Shown piece by piece: positions 16,515 to 24,619 of a stretch of DNA of 64,000 nucleotides. The position numbers were made by a program, and so were the translations under genes. The number at the start of each line of letters is the position of its first letter. Positions within the stretch are counted from its first letter, which is position 1. Origin of the DNA: Streptomyces sp. HmicA12 (GTDB taxonomy: Bacteria; Actinomycetota; Actinomycetes; Streptomycetales; Streptomycetaceae); contig NZ_KB891803.1 in the NCBI RefSeq assembly GCF_000373565.1, positions 181,150 through 245,149 of the forward strand. Reading direction: 5' to 3'. The notes beneath the pieces were generated by a model. That model made no database searches, was not told where the DNA came from, and worked only from the letters and a program-made list of their open reading frames with translations.

Positions 16515-17027
16515 ATGACCGAGCGGAGCGACACCACGGGCATGGGGGACGAGGTGTACCAGCCCGGTGACCCCGACGCCCACGAGGACGAGGGCATCCT
16601 CGAGGTGGAGGACACCCTCTACGACCGGGGCGTCGACCCGTACGACGAGGGTTGGTCGCCGCCCGAGCGACCGCTGGGCGTCGAGCACGCGGGCACCACG
16701 GCGGCGGAGCGGCTGCGCGGCGAGAGCCTGGACGAACGCCTGGCCGAGGAGCGTCCGGACCCCGTCGTCGACGAGTACGAGGCGCTGGAGTCGGGCGAGG
16801 AACCCGACGACGGGGTCGGTGACCTGCCCGGAGGTGAAGGAGAGCCGCTGGACGAGGAGGTCGGCACGCTGCGCGCCGGACGGCTCGTCGCGCCGGACGA
16901 GGGCGCCCACGAGGACGCCGAGAAGGACATGCTCGCCGCGGACGTGGGCTTCGACGGCGGCGCCGCGTCGGCGGAGGAGGCGGCCGTGCACCTCGTGGCC
17001 GAGGACGACGGATCGGCCGGGTTGTGA
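16515..17027 (+). CDS. acidic DUF5709 protein
   Basis: A 170-residue, very acidic, hydrophilic protein (DEVYQPGD, LEVEDTLYDRGVDPYDEGWSPPERPLGVEHAGTTA, LDERLAEERPD, LRAGRLVAPDEGAHEDAEKD). This succession of motifs is that of the actinobacterial DUF5709 family. It is cytoplasmic and probably partly disordered. Function unknown; homologues are often linked with stress-response gene sets. Confidence 0.88.
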   Translation: MTERSDTTGMGDEVYQPGDPDAHEDEGILEVEDTLYDRGVDPYDEGWSPPERPLGVEHAGTTAAERLRGESLDERLAEERPDPVVDEYEALESGEEPDDGVGDLPGGEGEPLDEEVGTLRAGRLVAPDEGAHEDAEKDMLAADVGFDGGAASAEEAAVHLVAEDDGSAGL

Positions 17028-17043
17028 CCGCTCGGCGGGCCGG

Positions 17044-17214
17044 TCACTGCCCGGAGTACGTCGCCACGACCATCAGCGCCACCGAGATCAACGCGGTGCA
17101 CAGGGCGGCGACCGGCGGGCCGAGCGCGACACTGTCCGCCACGAACTGGCGCGCCGTGATACCTATGCAGACCACGCTCAGTGCTCCCAGGATCATCGCG
17201 ACGAAGATGAGCAC
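17044..17214 (-). CDS. two-helix small membrane protein (56 residues)
   Basis: A short reading frame with a strong AGGAGGA site seven bases before a GTG start. Translation gives two membrane helices: MLIFVAMILGALSVVCIGIT and, after a short polar loop (ARQFVADSVALGPP), VAALCTALISVALMVVATYS. The terminator side lies next to the DUF5709 stop (convergent). Gene-like features are the ribosome-binding site, the hydrophobic pattern and the third-position GC. Function unknown. Confidence 0.7.
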   Translation of the reverse strand: MLIFVAMILGALSVVCIGITARQFVADSVALGPPVAALCTALISVALMVVATYSGQ

Positions 17215-17344
17215 GACACCGTCCTCCTAGTTGCGGGGCGGCCTTCATCGTCGCGTGGCGGACGGCGCGGCGCACCCGGACGGTGGCCGAGGCAGGGCAC
17301 GACAGGCGGGGCAGGCAGGTCAGGGCGGGGCTCGGAGGAGACAT

Positions 17345-17662
17345 ATGGACGGCAGTACCTGGCTCGTGCTCGCGACGATCGCCGCCGCCGTGATGCTGGT
17401 CGCCGCCGGCGTCCTGCTGGTCAAGGTCTTCCGGGCCCGGCGCCTGCTCGTCGACGCCGGGATCCCGCTGCGCAACAAGGCGCTGTTCTGGACCGCCGTG
17501 ATCTACACGATCTCACCGGTCGACCTGCTGCCCGACCCGATCTACCTGGACGACATCGGAATACTGCTCGTCGCCCTGAACGCGCTGCACTCCGCGGCAC
17601 GACGGGCCGGAGCGGAGAAGGGCGCCGACCGCGACCTGGCCGAGGGCGACGGCGGGCTCTAG
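17345..17662 (+). CDS. YkvA-like (DUF1232) membrane protein
   Basis: A 105-residue protein with an N-terminal membrane segment (WLVLATIAAAVMLVAAGVLLV) followed by the DUF1232/YkvA signature, YTISPVDLLPDPIYLDDIGILLVAL. The ATG is eight bases after GGAGG. The start is divergent from the small membrane gene at 17214. Family function is unknown; the ISPVDLLPD motif is diagnostic. Confidence 0.88.
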   Translation: MDGSTWLVLATIAAAVMLVAAGVLLVKVFRARRLLVDAGIPLRNKALFWTAVIYTISPVDLLPDPIYLDDIGILLVALNALHSAARRAGAEKGADRDLAEGDGGL

Positions 17663-17717
17663 GTCGGGTCCGGCAGGTGTGGTCACGTCTCGGGTGGCTT
17701 CGGCCTCCGGATGGGCC

Positions 17718-18395
17718 CTAGCCGCGGCTGAACGGCAGCTTCGCCGTCAGCCAGGTGACCAGCGCGCCCGGATTGCGGCTCTGCGTCCACAACCGCCCGG
17801 GGCCGGTGAACTCGAAGACGAGCCCCTCGCCCGACTTGAGGGTCTGCATCAGTCCACGGGTCACCTTCCGCGTGGTGAAGGAGACGCCGTCCTCGAAGGC
17901 GACGAGGTGCCCGGAGTCGAGGACCAGCTGCTCGCCCTCCTTGAGCTCGACCTCGTCGAGCGCGCCGTAGCAGGCGGCCAGTACGCGTCCGCGCCCCTCT
18001 GCACGCACCAGGAAGCCGCCCTCGCCGCCGACCAGGTTCTTGAACCCGCCCCATTTCGTCTCCAGGTCGAGACCGTCCGACGAGCACAGCCACGCGCCCC
18101 GCGCGAGATTCAGCCCGCCGTCGACGTCCACGGCCGTCACGTCGCCCGGGAGTTGCGCGGCGAGGTCCACCCAGCCGCCGTGGGCGCCGGCTGTGAAGCG
18201 CGTGACGAACAGTGACTCGCCGCCGAGGACGCTCCGCCTGAGCCCCTTCATCAGGCCGCCGTCCGCCTTCGCCTCGACGGCGATCCCGCCGGAGGTGGCC
18301 ATCATCGCCCCGGACTCGGCGCGGACCGTCTCGCCGGGGGAGAGGTGGACGCGGGCGACAGCGAAGGAGGGGTTGTGGCGTACGTCGATTTCCAT
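17718..18395 (-). CDS. AIM24-family (TIGR00266-like) protein
   Basis: A 225-residue protein of the AIM24/YaiA double beta-helix family. Characteristic pieces are ALVHLSPGE-like VARVHLSPGETVRAESGAMM, FVTRFTAG, GAWLCSSDGLDLETKWGG, GEQLVLDSGHLVAFED and C-terminal LWTQSRNPGAL. Streptomyces carry several paralogues; their role is unclear. Soluble, probably cytoplasmic. It is convergent with the DUF1232 gene. Confidence 0.9.
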   Translation of the reverse strand: MEIDVRHNPSFAVARVHLSPGETVRAESGAMMATSGGIAVEAKADGGLMKGLRRSVLGGESLFVTRFTAGAHGGWVDLAAQLPGDVTAVDVDGGLNLARGAWLCSSDGLDLETKWGGFKNLVGGEGGFLVRAEGRGRVLAACYGALDEVELKEGEQLVLDSGHLVAFEDGVSFTTRKVTRGLMQTLKSGEGLVFEFTGPGRLWTQSRNPGALVTWLTAKLPFSRG

Positions 18396-18475
18396 GCCCT
18401 GGACGCTACGGACAGGGCACGGTAGGCCGCCTCGGCCGAAAGTCGCCTGAGCATCGACCTTCGGCTACTCCGCGG

Positions 18476-18505
18476 GACGAGGGCGGACGAGGGCGGACGA
18501 GGGCG
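18476..18505. repeat. three perfect 10-bp tandem repeats
   Basis: GACGAGGGCG occurs three times head to tail in the 172-base gap between the AIM24 start and the end of the MHS transporter gene. It could vary in number between strains; no function is suggested by the sequence. Confidence 0.85.
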
Positions 18506-18567
18506 GCCATGGCCACGACGAGCCCGGGCCCGCGCCGCCACACCGCCCCCTGCCTTCCGTACCGGGC

Positions 18568-19923
18568 TCAGATCGTCGCCCGCCGCGCTCCTTCCACCGG
18601 CACGGATGCCACCGCAGGCTCACCGAGCTGCTCGGTCGGCACCCGGGACGTCTCGCGCGCCGTCAGCGCCGCGATCACCGGCGGCACGCACAGCGCCGCC
18701 GTGAACAGGGCCACCGCGAACCAGTCGTCGCCGCCGTCACCCGCGATCTGCGCCGCGAACGTCACCGCGAACCCGGCGACGGCGAAGCCTATTTGGGTGC
18801 CGATCGCCATCCCGGAGAGCCGCACCCTGGTCGGGAACATCTCGCCGTAGAAGGCGGGCCACACCGAGTTGGCCGCGCTGTAGACGACACCGAACGCCAG
18901 GATGCCGAGCACGAACGTCAGCGGGTACGAGCCCGTGGAGATCGCCCACAGGTAGCCGAACATCAGCAGCGCGCTGCCCGCGGCGCCGACGAGATAGACG
19001 GGACGGCGCCCGATGCGGTCGGCGAGCCGGGCCCAGAGCGGGATCGCGCCGAGCGCCACCACGTTCGCCAGGGCGCCCACCCACAGCATGGCCGAGCGGT
19101 CCATGCCGACCGCGTCGCTCGTCGCGTACGACAGGGCCCATACGGTGAAGATCGTGCTGACCGACGCGACGAGTGCGCCCGCGACGACCCGCAGCAGACT
19201 CGCCCAGTGCTCGGTGAGCAGCACCACCAGCGGCAGCCGCGCGGCCTGCGTGGTCCCCGTCGCCTGGCGCGCGAACTCCGGCGGCTCCTCCAGCGTGCGC
19301 CGGATGACATAGCCGACCACCGCGACGATCACGCTCAGCCAGAACGGGATCCGCCAGCCCCACGACAGGAGTTGGTCCTCCGGCAGGGCCGCGATCGGCA
19401 GGAACGCGAGCGTCGCCAGGAGCTGCCCGGCCTGGGTGCCGCTCAGCGTGAAACTCGTGAAGTACGCGCGCCGGTGGGACGGCGCGTGTTCCAGGGACAT
19501 CGACCCGGCGCTGGCCTGCTCGCCCGCCGCCGATATGCCCTGCAGCACCCGGCACAGCACCAGCAGGACGGGCGCCAGCGAGCCGACCTGGTCACGGGTC
19601 GGCAGGCAGCCGATGAGGAAGGTCGACAGGCCCATCAGGACCAGCGTGAACACCATGATCCTGCGGCGGCCGAGCCGGTCGCCGACATGGCCGAGGAAGA
19701 ACGCGCCGACGGGGCGGGCGGCATAGGCGACACCGAACGTCGCGAGCGAGAGCAGCGCCGCGTCGGCCGGGTCCGACTCGTCGAAGAACACCTTCGGGAA
19801 CACGAGTGCGGCGGCGCTGCCGTAGATGAAGAAGTCGTAGTACTCGAGGGCGCTGCCGATCCAGGCGGCGAGCGCCGCCTTGCGGGGCTGGCCCTGTGGC
19901 GGCGGGGATGCGGGGACGGACAC
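18568..19923 (-). CDS. MHS-type MFS transporter, probable shikimate/quinate importer
   Basis: A 451-residue member of the metabolite:H+ symporter group. It begins AAWIGSALEYYDFFIYGSAAALVFPKVFF, the hallmark of the MHS family (ShiA, KgtP, ProP). GRPVG-like ARPVGAFFLGHVGDRLGRRR and FPTRVR lie at the expected positions. A TetR gene lies upstream and a QuiC-like dehydratase gene is divergent beyond it, so shikimate, quinate or protocatechuate is the favoured substrate. Its promoter region (19924-20095) holds an inverted repeat related to the one in front of the dehydratase gene. Confidence 0.88.
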   Translation of the reverse strand: MSVPASPPPQGQPRKAALAAWIGSALEYYDFFIYGSAAALVFPKVFFDESDPADAALLSLATFGVAYAARPVGAFFLGHVGDRLGRRRIMVFTLVLMGLSTFLIGCLPTRDQVGSLAPVLLVLCRVLQGISAAGEQASAGSMSLEHAPSHRRAYFTSFTLSGTQAGQLLATLAFLPIAALPEDQLLSWGWRIPFWLSVIVAVVGYVIRRTLEEPPEFARQATGTTQAARLPLVVLLTEHWASLLRVVAGALVASVSTIFTVWALSYATSDAVGMDRSAMLWVGALANVVALGAIPLWARLADRIGRRPVYLVGAAGSALLMFGYLWAISTGSYPLTFVLGILAFGVVYSAANSVWPAFYGEMFPTRVRLSGMAIGTQIGFAVAGFAVTFAAQIAGDGGDDWFAVALFTAALCVPPVIAALTARETSRVPTEQLGEPAVASVPVEGARRATI

Positions 19924-20004
19924 GCGGGCTCCTTCAGGGGACAGGAAGGGGCGGAAAAGGGGCGGAAAGGGCCGGGAAGCTCTGAAAAGGGGCCGCCCTG
20001 CTAA

Positions 20005-20024
20005 TTAACCCACTGGATAGTTAG
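20005..20024. promoter_or_regulatory. candidate TetR operator in the MHS transporter promoter
   Basis: TTAAC (20005-20009) and GTTAG (20020-20024) flank a ten-base spacer, giving an imperfect inverted repeat in AT-rich DNA upstream of the transporter start. The right arm GTTAGTA recurs in the repeat at 20881-20898. The two shared sites would let the TetR protein at 20096-20761 control transporter and enzyme together. Spacing differs between them, so the exact operator is unsure. Confidence 0.45.
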
Positions 20025-20095
20025 TAGTGGATGGCTACGGATGTTGCGCCGGTGTTACCCGCCTGTCAAGGGTCGTGTCGCGCCGGATCCGCTCG

Positions 20096-20761
20096 CTATG
20101 CGCCCGACTGCCGCGCCGTCAGATACGCGATGACCATGTCGCCGAGCATCGTCCGATAGTGCTCGCGCCGGTCCGCGGCGGTCAGATCGCGGCCGAACAG
20201 GGCCCCGAACGTGTGCCGGTTGGAGACCCGGAAGAAGCAGAACGAGCTGATCATCGCGTGCAGGTCGACCGCGTCCACGTCCGCCGTGAACACGCCCTCG
20301 GCCCGCCCCGCCTCCAGAATCCGCCGGATCACGTCGATCGCGGGCGAGTTGAGGGAGCTCAGCGTCTCGGACGCCGCGATGTGCTCGGCGTCGTGGATGT
20401 TCTCGATGCTGACGAGCCGGATGAAGTCCGGGTGTGCCTCGTGGTGGTCGAAGGTCAGCTCGGCGAGTCGACGGATCGCGGCCACCGGGTCGAGATGCTC
20501 GACGTCGACGTCCTGCTCGGCCTCCCGGATCACCGTGTAGCTGCGCTCCAGGACCGCCGTGAACAGCTGCTCCTTGCCGCCGAAGTAGTAATAGATCATC
20601 CGCTTCGTGGTGCGGGTGCGGGCGGCGATCTCGTCGACCCGAGCGCCCGTGTACCCGGCGCGGGCGAACTCCTCGGTGGCCACCGCGAGGATCTCGGCCT
20701 TCGTGCGGGCAGCGTCACGGATGCGGCCCTCGCGTCGCGCCGGCTCTTCGACAGTGGTCAT
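20096..20761 (-). CDS. TetR-family regulator of the shikimate-type catabolic unit
   Basis: A 221-residue TetR protein. The N-terminal DNA-binding part (TKAEILAVATEEFARAGYTGARVDEIAARTRTTKRMIYYYFGGKEQLF) is standard. The C-terminal domain (HPDFIRLVSIENIHDAEHI) is like regulators next to quinate and aromatic catabolic genes. The ATG of MTTVEEPARR is chosen because the longer frame runs into the divergent promoter. It lies between the MHS transporter gene downstream and the divergent dehydratase gene, which makes a local repressor or activator role likely. Confidence 0.88.
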   Translation of the reverse strand: MTTVEEPARREGRIRDAARTKAEILAVATEEFARAGYTGARVDEIAARTRTTKRMIYYYFGGKEQLFTAVLERSYTVIREAEQDVDVEHLDPVAAIRRLAELTFDHHEAHPDFIRLVSIENIHDAEHIAASETLSSLNSPAIDVIRRILEAGRAEGVFTADVDAVDLHAMISSFCFFRVSNRHTFGALFGRDLTAADRREHYRTMLGDMVIAYLTARQSGA

Positions 20762-20880
20762 GAGGATCGATCCTTCGCGCGGACGGACGGCTGGCCTGTG
20801 CTGTTGGCGATTGTAGAAGCCGCGCGGGAGCCGGGTTCCGGTGCCGGGTCCCTTCCCAGACGGCTCTCGGCCTGATATGA

Positions 20881-20896
20881 GTAACGAACCAGTTAG
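20881..20896. promoter_or_regulatory. candidate TetR operator upstream of the dehydratase gene
   Basis: GTAAC (20881-20885) and GTTAG (20892-20896) form an imperfect inverted repeat with a six-base spacer; the AT-rich surroundings continue to 20903. It lies 125 bases before the dehydratase start and 120 bases from the TetR start. The right arm is shared with the site at 20005-20024. Confidence 0.45.
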
Positions 20897-20906
20897 TACA
20901 TTAGCT

Positions 20907-20942
20907 CCGCCCGCCCTCCTGTCACCGCCCGCCCTCCTGTCA
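20907..20942. repeat. two perfect 18-bp tandem repeats in the leader of the dehydratase gene
   Basis: CCGCCCGCCCTCCTGTCA occurs at 20907-20924 and 20925-20942, with decayed further units to about 20978. The unit is a multiple of three, which lengthens an upstream open frame without meaning. It places a C-rich untranslated stretch between operator and gene start. Confidence 0.8.
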
Positions 20943-21020
20943 CCGTCCACCCTGCCGCCACCGTCCGCCCTGGCGTCCCCGCCTGTCCGGTGTCGCCGCC
21001 CCTCAAGCAAGGAGTCCGCC

Positions 21021-22811
21021 GTGCGTACCTCCATCGCCACCGTCTCGCTCAGCGGATCGCTCACCGAGAAGCTCACCGCCGCCGCCCGCGCCGGGTTCGA
21101 CGGCGTCGAGATCTTCGAGAACGACCTGCTCGCCAGCCCGCTCACGCCCGAGGAGGTCCGCGCCCGCTGCGCCGACCTCGGTCTCGGCATCGACCTGTAC
21201 CAGCCGATGCGCGACATCGAGGCCGTGCCCGCCGACGTGTTCGCCGGCAATCTGCGCCGCGCCGAGCAGAAGTTCCGGCTCATGCGGCGGCTCGGCGTCG
21301 ACACCGTCCTCGTCTGCTCCAGCGTCTCCCCGCTCGCCGAGGACGACGACGCGCTCGCCGCGTACCAGCTGCGCCAACTGGCCGACAAGGCTGCCGAGTT
21401 CGGGATCCGCGTCGCCTACGAGGCGCTCGCCTGGGGGCGCCACGTCAACACGTACGACCACGCGTGGCGCATCGTCGAGGCCGCAGACCACCCGGCGCTC
21501 GGCACCTGCCTCGACAGCTTCCACATCCTGGCGCGGGGCTCCGACCCCAAGGGCATCGAGGACATCCCCGGCGAGAAGATCTTCTTCCTCCAGCTCGCCG
21601 ACGCGCCGCAGCTCGGGATGGACGTCCTGCGCTGGAGCCGCCACTACCGCTGCTTCCCCGGGCAGGGCGACCTGGACGTGGCGGGACTGCTCGGGCACGT
21701 CCTGCGCGCGGGCTACCGCGGCCCGCTGTCCCTGGAGGTCTTCAACGACGTGTTCCGGCAGGCCGAGGCCGGGCCCGCCGCCGTCGACGCCCTGCGCTCC
21801 CTCCTCGTCCTCCAGGAGGCCGTGGGGGAGGGGGAGCTGCCCGCCCCGGTCGTGCCCACGGGCATCGCCTTCGCCGAGCTCGTCACCCCCGACGTGGAGC
21901 CGGCCGCCGCCCTGCTGACCGCGCTCGGCTTCACCCGCACCGGGCGGCACCGGGGCAAACCGGTCGACCTGTGGGAGCACGGCGCGGCCCGCGTGCTGCT
22001 CAACACCGGGCCCGCCGCCCGCCGCGACGGCACCGTCCTCGCCGCCGTCGGCCTGGAGAGCCCCGACCCGGACGGCGCCGCCCGCCGCGCGGAGGCGCTG
22101 ATCGCCCCGGTCCTGCCCCGCCGCCGCGCCACCGGTGACGTCCTCCTCGAGGCCGTCGCCGCACCCGACGGCACCGAACTCTTCTTCTGCGCCACCGACC
22201 GGCCCGAACTCCCCAACTGGAAAAGCGACTTCGAGCCCACCGGGGAACACCCCGGGACCGGCGTCGTCCGGCGCATCGACCATCTGGCGCTCACCCAGCC
22301 CTGGCACCAGTTCGACGAGGCGTCGCTGTTCCATCGTGGCGTGCTCGGCCTCGACGCACAGGGCAGCGTCGACGTCGCCGACCCGTACGGACTGCTGCGC
22401 AGCCGCGCCTTCGCCACGGCCGACGGGGCCGTCCGCTTCGCCCTCGGTGTCGGCCCCGCACCCGGCGACGACGCGTCCCGTCCCCAGCACATCGCCCTCG
22501 CCACCGATGACGTGGTCACCGCCGCCCGCCGCTTCCGGGACGCCGGTGGCCAACTCCTCGCCGTACCGGGCAACTACTACGACGACCTCGCCGCTCGCCA
22601 CGCCTTCGCCCCCGGCGAACTGGGGACGTATCAGGAACTCGGCATCCTCTACGACGAGGACGAGCACGGCACCTTCCGGCACTGCTACACACAGACCGTC
22701 GGCCGGGTCTTCTTCGAACTCGCCCAGCGCGATGCCGGATACCGCGGCTACGGCGCGCGGAACACCCCGGTGCGGCTCGCCGCGCAACACGGCCAGGGAG
22801 CTCCGCGCTGA
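21021..22811 (+). CDS. quiC: QuiC-like 3-dehydroshikimate dehydratase (TIM barrel plus HPPD-like domain)
   Basis: A 596-residue two-domain enzyme with GTG start behind AAGGAG. Residues 1 to about 265 form a sugar-phosphate-isomerase/epimerase TIM barrel with E134, D165, Q191 and E239 at the metal-site positions expected of AsbF/QuiC dehydratases. Residues about 290-596 form two vicinal-oxygen-chelate repeats like 4-hydroxyphenylpyruvate dioxygenase (IDHLALTQ, QHIALATDDV, VFFELAQRD). This fusion is the bacterial QuiC type, which converts 3-dehydroshikimate to protocatechuate. The neighbouring MHS transporter and TetR support this. Generic annotation as sugar epimerase/HPPD would be misleading. 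Confidence 0.85.
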   Translation: MRTSIATVSLSGSLTEKLTAAARAGFDGVEIFENDLLASPLTPEEVRARCADLGLGIDLYQPMRDIEAVPADVFAGNLRRAEQKFRLMRRLGVDTVLVCSSVSPLAEDDDALAAYQLRQLADKAAEFGIRVAYEALAWGRHVNTYDHAWRIVEAADHPALGTCLDSFHILARGSDPKGIEDIPGEKIFFLQLADAPQLGMDVLRWSRHYRCFPGQGDLDVAGLLGHVLRAGYRGPLSLEVFNDVFRQAEAGPAAVDALRSLLVLQEAVGEGELPAPVVPTGIAFAELVTPDVEPAAALLTALGFTRTGRHRGKPVDLWEHGAARVLLNTGPAARRDGTVLAAVGLESPDPDGAARRAEALIAPVLPRRRATGDVLLEAVAAPDGTELFFCATDRPELPNWKSDFEPTGEHPGTGVVRRIDHLALTQPWHQFDEASLFHRGVLGLDAQGSVDVADPYGLLRSRAFATADGAVRFALGVGPAPGDDASRPQHIALATDDVVTAARRFRDAGGQLLAVPGNYYDDLAARHAFAPGELGTYQELGILYDEDEHGTFRHCYTQTVGRVFFELAQRDAGYRGYGARNTPVRLAAQHGQGAPR

Positions 22812-22928
22812 CGGAGTGTCATCGAAGGTCACGGATTTGCCTCGAACTCATCCGCTCCTAAGAAACCCCGCATACGCTCAAGGCGCGACAGATCCGAACG
22901 CCGACGTGCCGTCCTGACGGGGAGAGCG

Positions 22929-23990
22929 ATGACGAAGGCGAAGTTCCGGGCCGGCCGGGCCCTCGCCGCCCTGCCGTACGGGGTGATGGGGCTCGTGGTG
23001 ATCGCCGAACTGGTGACCCCCACGGGATTCGGGCTGCTGTCGCTGATGTCGCTGGGCCCGGCCTTCGCGGGCCTGACCGGCGGCAAGCGGCGCACGGCCC
23101 GGATCGGCGCCCTCGCCGTCCTGCTCTGCGTGCTGCTGTCCGCGTCCGACGGCACCCTCGGCAAGCGGCGCGTCTACATCGCCTCGATCAGCGTCGCCGG
23201 AGTGACCGCCGCGGCCCTCGGCGCCGTGGTGATGCGCGAGCGCCGGGACGCCGAACTGGCCAGCGTCCGCTCCATCGCGGAGGTCGCGCAGCGGGTCCTG
23301 CTGCGCCCGGTGCCGCGCGTCGCGGGCGAGCTGCGGGTGGCCGTCTCCTACACCTCGGCCGTCGCCCAGGCGCGGATCGGCGGCGACCTGTACGAGGTCG
23401 TGGCCTCGCCCGGCGCCACCCGGGCCATCATCGGCGACGTCCAGGGCAAGGGCCTGGAGGCCGTGGAGACCGCGGCGCGCGTCCTCGGCGCCTTCCGCGA
23501 GGCCGCGCACGACGAACCCGAACTGGCCGGTCTCGGTCGGAGGTTGGAGCGCGCCCTGGAGCGCGAGCTGCTCGGCGAGCGGTTCGTCAGCGCACTCCTC
23601 GTCGAGGTGGCGGCGGGCGGCCGCGAGGCGACGTTCCTGAACTTCGGGCACCCGGCGCCGCTCCTGGCCCGCGCCGACGGCACCACCGAGTTCCCCGAAC
23701 CGCCGAGCTTCGCGCTGCCGCTCGGCCTCGGCGTCCAGGGCGGCGACGCGCCGGTCCCGTACGCGGTTCCGTTCGCGCCCGGCGACCAGCTGCTGCTCTA
23801 CACCGACGGCGTGAGCGAGGCCCGCGACGCCGCGGGGGAGTTCTACCCCCTCGAAGCCAGGGTGCCGCTGCTCAAGGACACGGACCCGCAGGCCGCCCTG
23901 GAGCGGCTGCGCACGGACCTGGTGGAGCACGCGGCGGGCCCGCTGCACGACGACGCCGCGATGCTCCTCCTGCGCCACCGCGAGGGATGA
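22929..23990 (+). CDS. membrane-anchored PP2C/SpoIIE serine phosphatase
   Basis: A 353-residue protein. Residues about 12-105 hold three or four membrane helices. A PP2C-type SpoIIE phosphatase domain follows (about 120-350): IGGDLYEVV, GDVQGKGLEAVETAARVLGAFRE, FLNFGHPAPLL, LLLYTDGVSEARDAAGEFYPL and HDDAAMLLL, with the metal-binding aspartates in place. Such phosphatases act on anti-anti-sigma factors. No sigma-factor partner is adjacent. The phosphatase half is clearly related to that of the MFS fusion at 40767. Confidence 0.9.
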   Translation: MTKAKFRAGRALAALPYGVMGLVVIAELVTPTGFGLLSLMSLGPAFAGLTGGKRRTARIGALAVLLCVLLSASDGTLGKRRVYIASISVAGVTAAALGAVVMRERRDAELASVRSIAEVAQRVLLRPVPRVAGELRVAVSYTSAVAQARIGGDLYEVVASPGATRAIIGDVQGKGLEAVETAARVLGAFREAAHDEPELAGLGRRLERALERELLGERFVSALLVEVAAGGREATFLNFGHPAPLLARADGTTEFPEPPSFALPLGLGVQGGDAPVPYAVPFAPGDQLLLYTDGVSEARDAAGEFYPLEARVPLLKDTDPQAALERLRTDLVEHAAGPLHDDAAMLLLRHREG

Positions 23991-23991
23991 A

Positions 23992-24585
23992 CTAGCCCTC
24001 GGCGTCCGCCTGTCGGGCGATCAGCTCCAGGCGGGCGCGGTACTCCTCCCACCACTGCGGGTCGTGCGACGGCAGATTGTCGTTGGCCCGCAGACAACCC
24101 GCCGCGCCGTCCAGGCCCTCCCGCAGGATGTCGGCCTGCCCGGCGTGCCGCTGCGTGTCGGACACCACCCGGACCAGTACGTGGTGCAGCGTCACCGCCG
24201 CACGTTCCTTCGGCCACCACGGCACCGTGCCGGCCGCGTCGAGCGCGAGGGCGTCGACCGTGGCGTCCGCCAGGGCCCAGGCCCGGCGGTACCGCTCCAC
24301 GATCTCCTCCCGCGACTCGTCGGCGGTGGCGAACATGTCCGCGTTCGGCTCCTCGTCGCCCTTGAAGTCGGGCAGCGGCTCGCTGTGCGGCCGGTCGAAC
24401 GTGTCGCAGAGATAACCCAGCTCCACACCGGTGACGTGCTTGACCAGGCCCAGGAGATTGGTGCCGGTCGTGGTGAGGGGGCGCCGCACGTCGTACTCGC
24501 TCAGGCCGTCGAGCTTCCACAGCAGGGCGTCACGTGCGTCCTGGAGGTAGCGCAGGAGGTCCTTCTTGTGATCCTTCTCGGTCAT
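23992..24585 (-). CDS. DinB-family protein
   Basis: A 197-residue four-helix protein of the DinB/DUF664 superfamily. It starts MTEKDHKKDLLRYLQDARDALLWKLDGLSEYDVRRPLTTTGTNLLGLVKH, with H50 and the late RHAGQADILRE motif (H147) as likely metal ligands. This is the common Streptomyces subgroup thought to use mycothiol as cofactor. Its stop is two bases from the phosphatase stop (convergent). It is divergent from the glutaminase gene by 34 bases. Specific reaction unknown. Confidence 0.88.
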   Translation of the reverse strand: MTEKDHKKDLLRYLQDARDALLWKLDGLSEYDVRRPLTTTGTNLLGLVKHVTGVELGYLCDTFDRPHSEPLPDFKGDEEPNADMFATADESREEIVERYRRAWALADATVDALALDAAGTVPWWPKERAAVTLHHVLVRVVSDTQRHAGQADILREGLDGAAGCLRANDNLPSHDPQWWEEYRARLELIARQADAEG

Positions 24586-24619
24586 GGGAGCAGTCTGCCG
24601 GGGCGCGGGCAGGCGCCCG

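Noticed and set aside
20067..20080. GGTCGTGTCG near the TetR stop as another transposon end
   Set aside because: Only nine bases match the MITE end (GGTCGTGTCC) and there is no further identity, so it is probably chance.
20841..21020. An upstream extension of the dehydratase gene through the tandem repeats
   Set aside because: The extra residues are repeats of APPALLS type without conservation. A strong AAGGAG precedes the GTG at 21021, and the operator-like site would lie inside the extension.
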